A stretch of DNA of 64,000 nt from Nitrincola schmidtii (GTDB lineage: Bacteria > Pseudomonadota > Gammaproteobacteria > Pseudomonadales > Balneatricaceae), in the NCBI RefSeq assembly GCF_008973715.1, contig NZ_WBOL01000003.1, positions 62,001 to 126,000 on the forward strand, read 5' to 3'. Below are positions 62,624 through 64,000 of this stretch, piece after piece. Position numbers and translations under genes: made by a program. A model generated the notes under the pieces. It saw only the letters and a list, made by a program, of their open reading frames with translations, searched no databases and had not been told where the DNA came from. The first letter of the stretch is position 1. The number at the start of each line of letters is the position of its first letter.

Positions 62624-63061
62624 GTGAAGTTCTCACATCAACAGCAAGAACCTCTTACTATCAATCTGACCCCGTTGATTGATGTGGTGTTTCTATTACT
62701 GATTTTCTTTATGGTAACCACCACCTTTACACGAGAAACGCAGTTGGAAGTCAGCTTGCCAGAAGCAAGCTCTGCACAAGCAGCCAGTCAAGAGCAAGAG
62801 CGTATCGACATTCTTATTAATGCTGATGGCCAGTACTCCGTTAATGGTCAAGCATTGGTAAATACTCAACCTGAAACTCTTCGGCGTGCAGTGATTGAAC
62901 TGGCTGGTGAACAGCGTAAGATTCCTTATGTCATCACAGCCGATGCACAAACACCGCATCAAGCGGTCGTATCAGCAATGGATGTCGCAGGGCAGTTGGG
63001 CTTTTCCCAGCTACGAATCACTACACAAGAAAGTGTCGAACTGCATGATTCAGTTGATTGA
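62624..63061 (+). CDS. ExbD/TolR family protein
   Basis: The GTG start is at 62624. The 145-residue protein has one membrane helix (about 18-38) with the essential Asp20 in LTPLIDVVFLLLIFFMV, and a periplasmic domain. The paired ExbB-type gene lies 15 bp upstream. Its last 17 bp overlap the lpxK start, so ExbB-ExbD-LpxK are coupled. Confidence 0.93.
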   Translation: MKFSHQQQEPLTINLTPLIDVVFLLLIFFMVTTTFTRETQLEVSLPEASSAQAASQEQERIDILINADGQYSVNGQALVNTQPETLRRAVIELAGEQRKIPYVITADAQTPHQAVVSAMDVAGQLGFSQLRITTQESVELHDSVD

Positions 63062-64000
63062 ACGAGGTTGGTATCAACAAGCGTCTTGGCTGAAAGTATT
63101 GCGCCCTTTATCAATACTCTTTACCCGTTTATCGAGACGTCGGCGTGCTAAATTTCAATGCTCTGATTCACTTTACCAATCTCCAGTACCCATTATTGTT
63201 GTCGGGAACATTAGTGTGGGAGGAACAGGAAAGACGCCGGTCGTTCTTGCTCTGATTGAGTTGTTGCGATCCTTTGGTTACCGTCCAGGTATCGTGAGTC
63301 GCGGTTACGGTGCTAAGCCACCGTCTTATCCTTGGCGTATTGCTGCGGATCAACCCAGTGCTGAAACCGGTGACGAACCGTTACTCCTTCATTCTCGTGG
63401 TCAGGTACCGGTGGTTATTGACCCTGATAGACCAGCGGCTGTTCGGCATCTGCTGGCCAATAGTGACTGTGATCTGATCATTAGTGATGATGGATTGCAG
63501 CATTATGCTCTCAAAAGAGATATTGAAATTGCTGTAATTGATGGTGTTCGAGGTTTAGGTAATCAGTGTTGTTTACCGGAAGGCCCGCTGCGTGAACCTC
63601 CTGAACGTTTATCCGAAGTAGATTTTATCCTGCAAAATGGTGGAACTGAAATTCAATACCCTGGTTCTCAGATGTTTACACTGGCACCGATTCAAATAAT
63701 GTCGTTACAAGGTATGCAAATTTACATAGCGAGTGAATGGTCAGAGAGCCAGACTATAAAAAAGGTACATGCGGTTTGTGGAATCGGTAACCCAAAGCGT
63801 TTCTTTAATACGCTAAGAGAGCTGGGTTTAGAGGTGATTGAGCATAGTTTTTCGGATCATCATCAATACACCCAAGCAGATTTTGATGGGTTAAATGACT
63901 ATCCCATTATGATGACCGAAAAAGATGCAGTTAAATGTAAACTCTTAAATATTCCAAATAGTTGGGTTTTGCAGGTGGCTGCGATGCTGCCTGACACTTT
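63045..64000 (+). CDS. lpxK: Tetraacyldisaccharide 4'-kinase (LpxK), 3' end beyond the window
   Basis: An ATG at 63045 opens a frame that continues to the window end, giving 318 residues of an approximately 330-residue protein; it overlaps exbD by 17 bp. Walker A is NISVGGTGKTP and the conserved DDGLQHYALKRDIEI and PEGPLREP segments follow; GIGNPKRFF and TEKDAVKCK close the known motifs. It phosphorylates the lipid A disaccharide precursor at position 4', a step in lipopolysaccharide synthesis at the inner membrane. Confidence 0.95.
   Translation, partial: MIQLIERGWYQQASWLKVLRPLSILFTRLSRRRRAKFQCSDSLYQSPVPIIVVGNISVGGTGKTPVVLALIELLRSFGYRPGIVSRGYGAKPPSYPWRIAADQPSAETGDEPLLLHSRGQVPVVIDPDRPAAVRHLLANSDCDLIISDDGLQHYALKRDIEIAVIDGVRGLGNQCCLPEGPLREPPERLSEVDFILQNGGTEIQYPGSQMFTLAPIQIMSLQGMQIYIASEWSESQTIKKVHAVCGIGNPKRFFNTLRELGLEVIEHSFSDHHQYTQADFDGLNDYPIMMTEKDAVKCKLLNIPNSWVLQVAAMLPDT

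Noticed and set aside
1-64000. CRISPR arrays, tRNA or rRNA genes, insertion sequences and prophage genes
   Set aside because: No regular spaced repeats, no tRNA- or rRNA-like stretches and no transposase, integrase or phage structural genes were seen on reading the window.

Overview
The window reads as a continuous chromosomal segment of a sodium-using, probably marine, Gammaproteobacterium of the Oceanospirillales type. The basis is gene content and order: a complete Na+-NQR operon with nqrM, an mfd/long-GAPDH divergent pair as in Pseudomonas, recC-recB-recD, and a lol/DUF2062/comEC/exbB/exbD/lpxK block. This placement is inference from gene families; no rRNA or marker search was possible. 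Coding density is high, most genes sit in short translationally coupled operons, and I saw no rRNA, tRNA, CRISPR array, insertion sequence or prophage gene.

Layout. 1-4.9 kb: the 5' end of a ZIP-like metal transporter (minus strand), a DUF3750 protein, a tiny PLDc_N membrane protein, then a coupled trio DUF2868 membrane protein / DUF3482 GTPase-like protein / DODA-type extradiol dioxygenase. 4.9-12 kb: two divergent LysR-target pairs (LysR/SbtA-like bicarbonate permease; HypT-like LysR/aspA), each with inverted repeats between the genes, plus an ABC exporter and a CobB-type sirtuin. 12-15.6 kb (minus strand): metN-metI-metQ followed after 3 nt by a DUF3524 glycosyltransferase of the tRNA-queuosine mannosyltransferase family. 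15.7-22.8 kb: a catabolic-looking run of SDR, MDR-type oxidoreductase, trans-3-hydroxyproline dehydratase-like enzyme, PuuA-like glutamine synthetase homologue, PuuB-like FAD oxidase and a glycosyltransferase.

22.8-33.4 kb is a signalling block: a 1558-residue CBS/PAS/GAF hybrid kinase ending in an Hpt domain, coupled to a dCache hybrid kinase that carries two receivers and an active-looking GGDEF domain, then an acylphosphatase and, convergently, a periplasmic-binding/GGDEF/EAL protein. A PilZ protein lies at 56.4 kb. 33.5-46.3 kb holds RecBCD and Mfd (DNA repair).

46.5-56.1 kb is an energy and redox block: a long-form GAPDH, nqrABCDEF, nqrM and sthA. A possible Fur box precedes nqrA. A terminator and two hairpins with GGA-containing loops lie between nqrF and nqrM, where apbE is often found but is absent here. 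56.1-64 kb is envelope biogenesis: a PilZ protein and small membrane protein, a single LolC/E-type permease with LolD, DUF2062, ComEC, ExbB/ExbD and a truncated LpxK at the window edge.

The least explained parts are the two-kinase c-di-GMP relay, the met operon carrying a queuosine-glycosyltransferase homologue, the hydroxyproline/gamma-glutamyl-amine cluster, and the nqrM leader.
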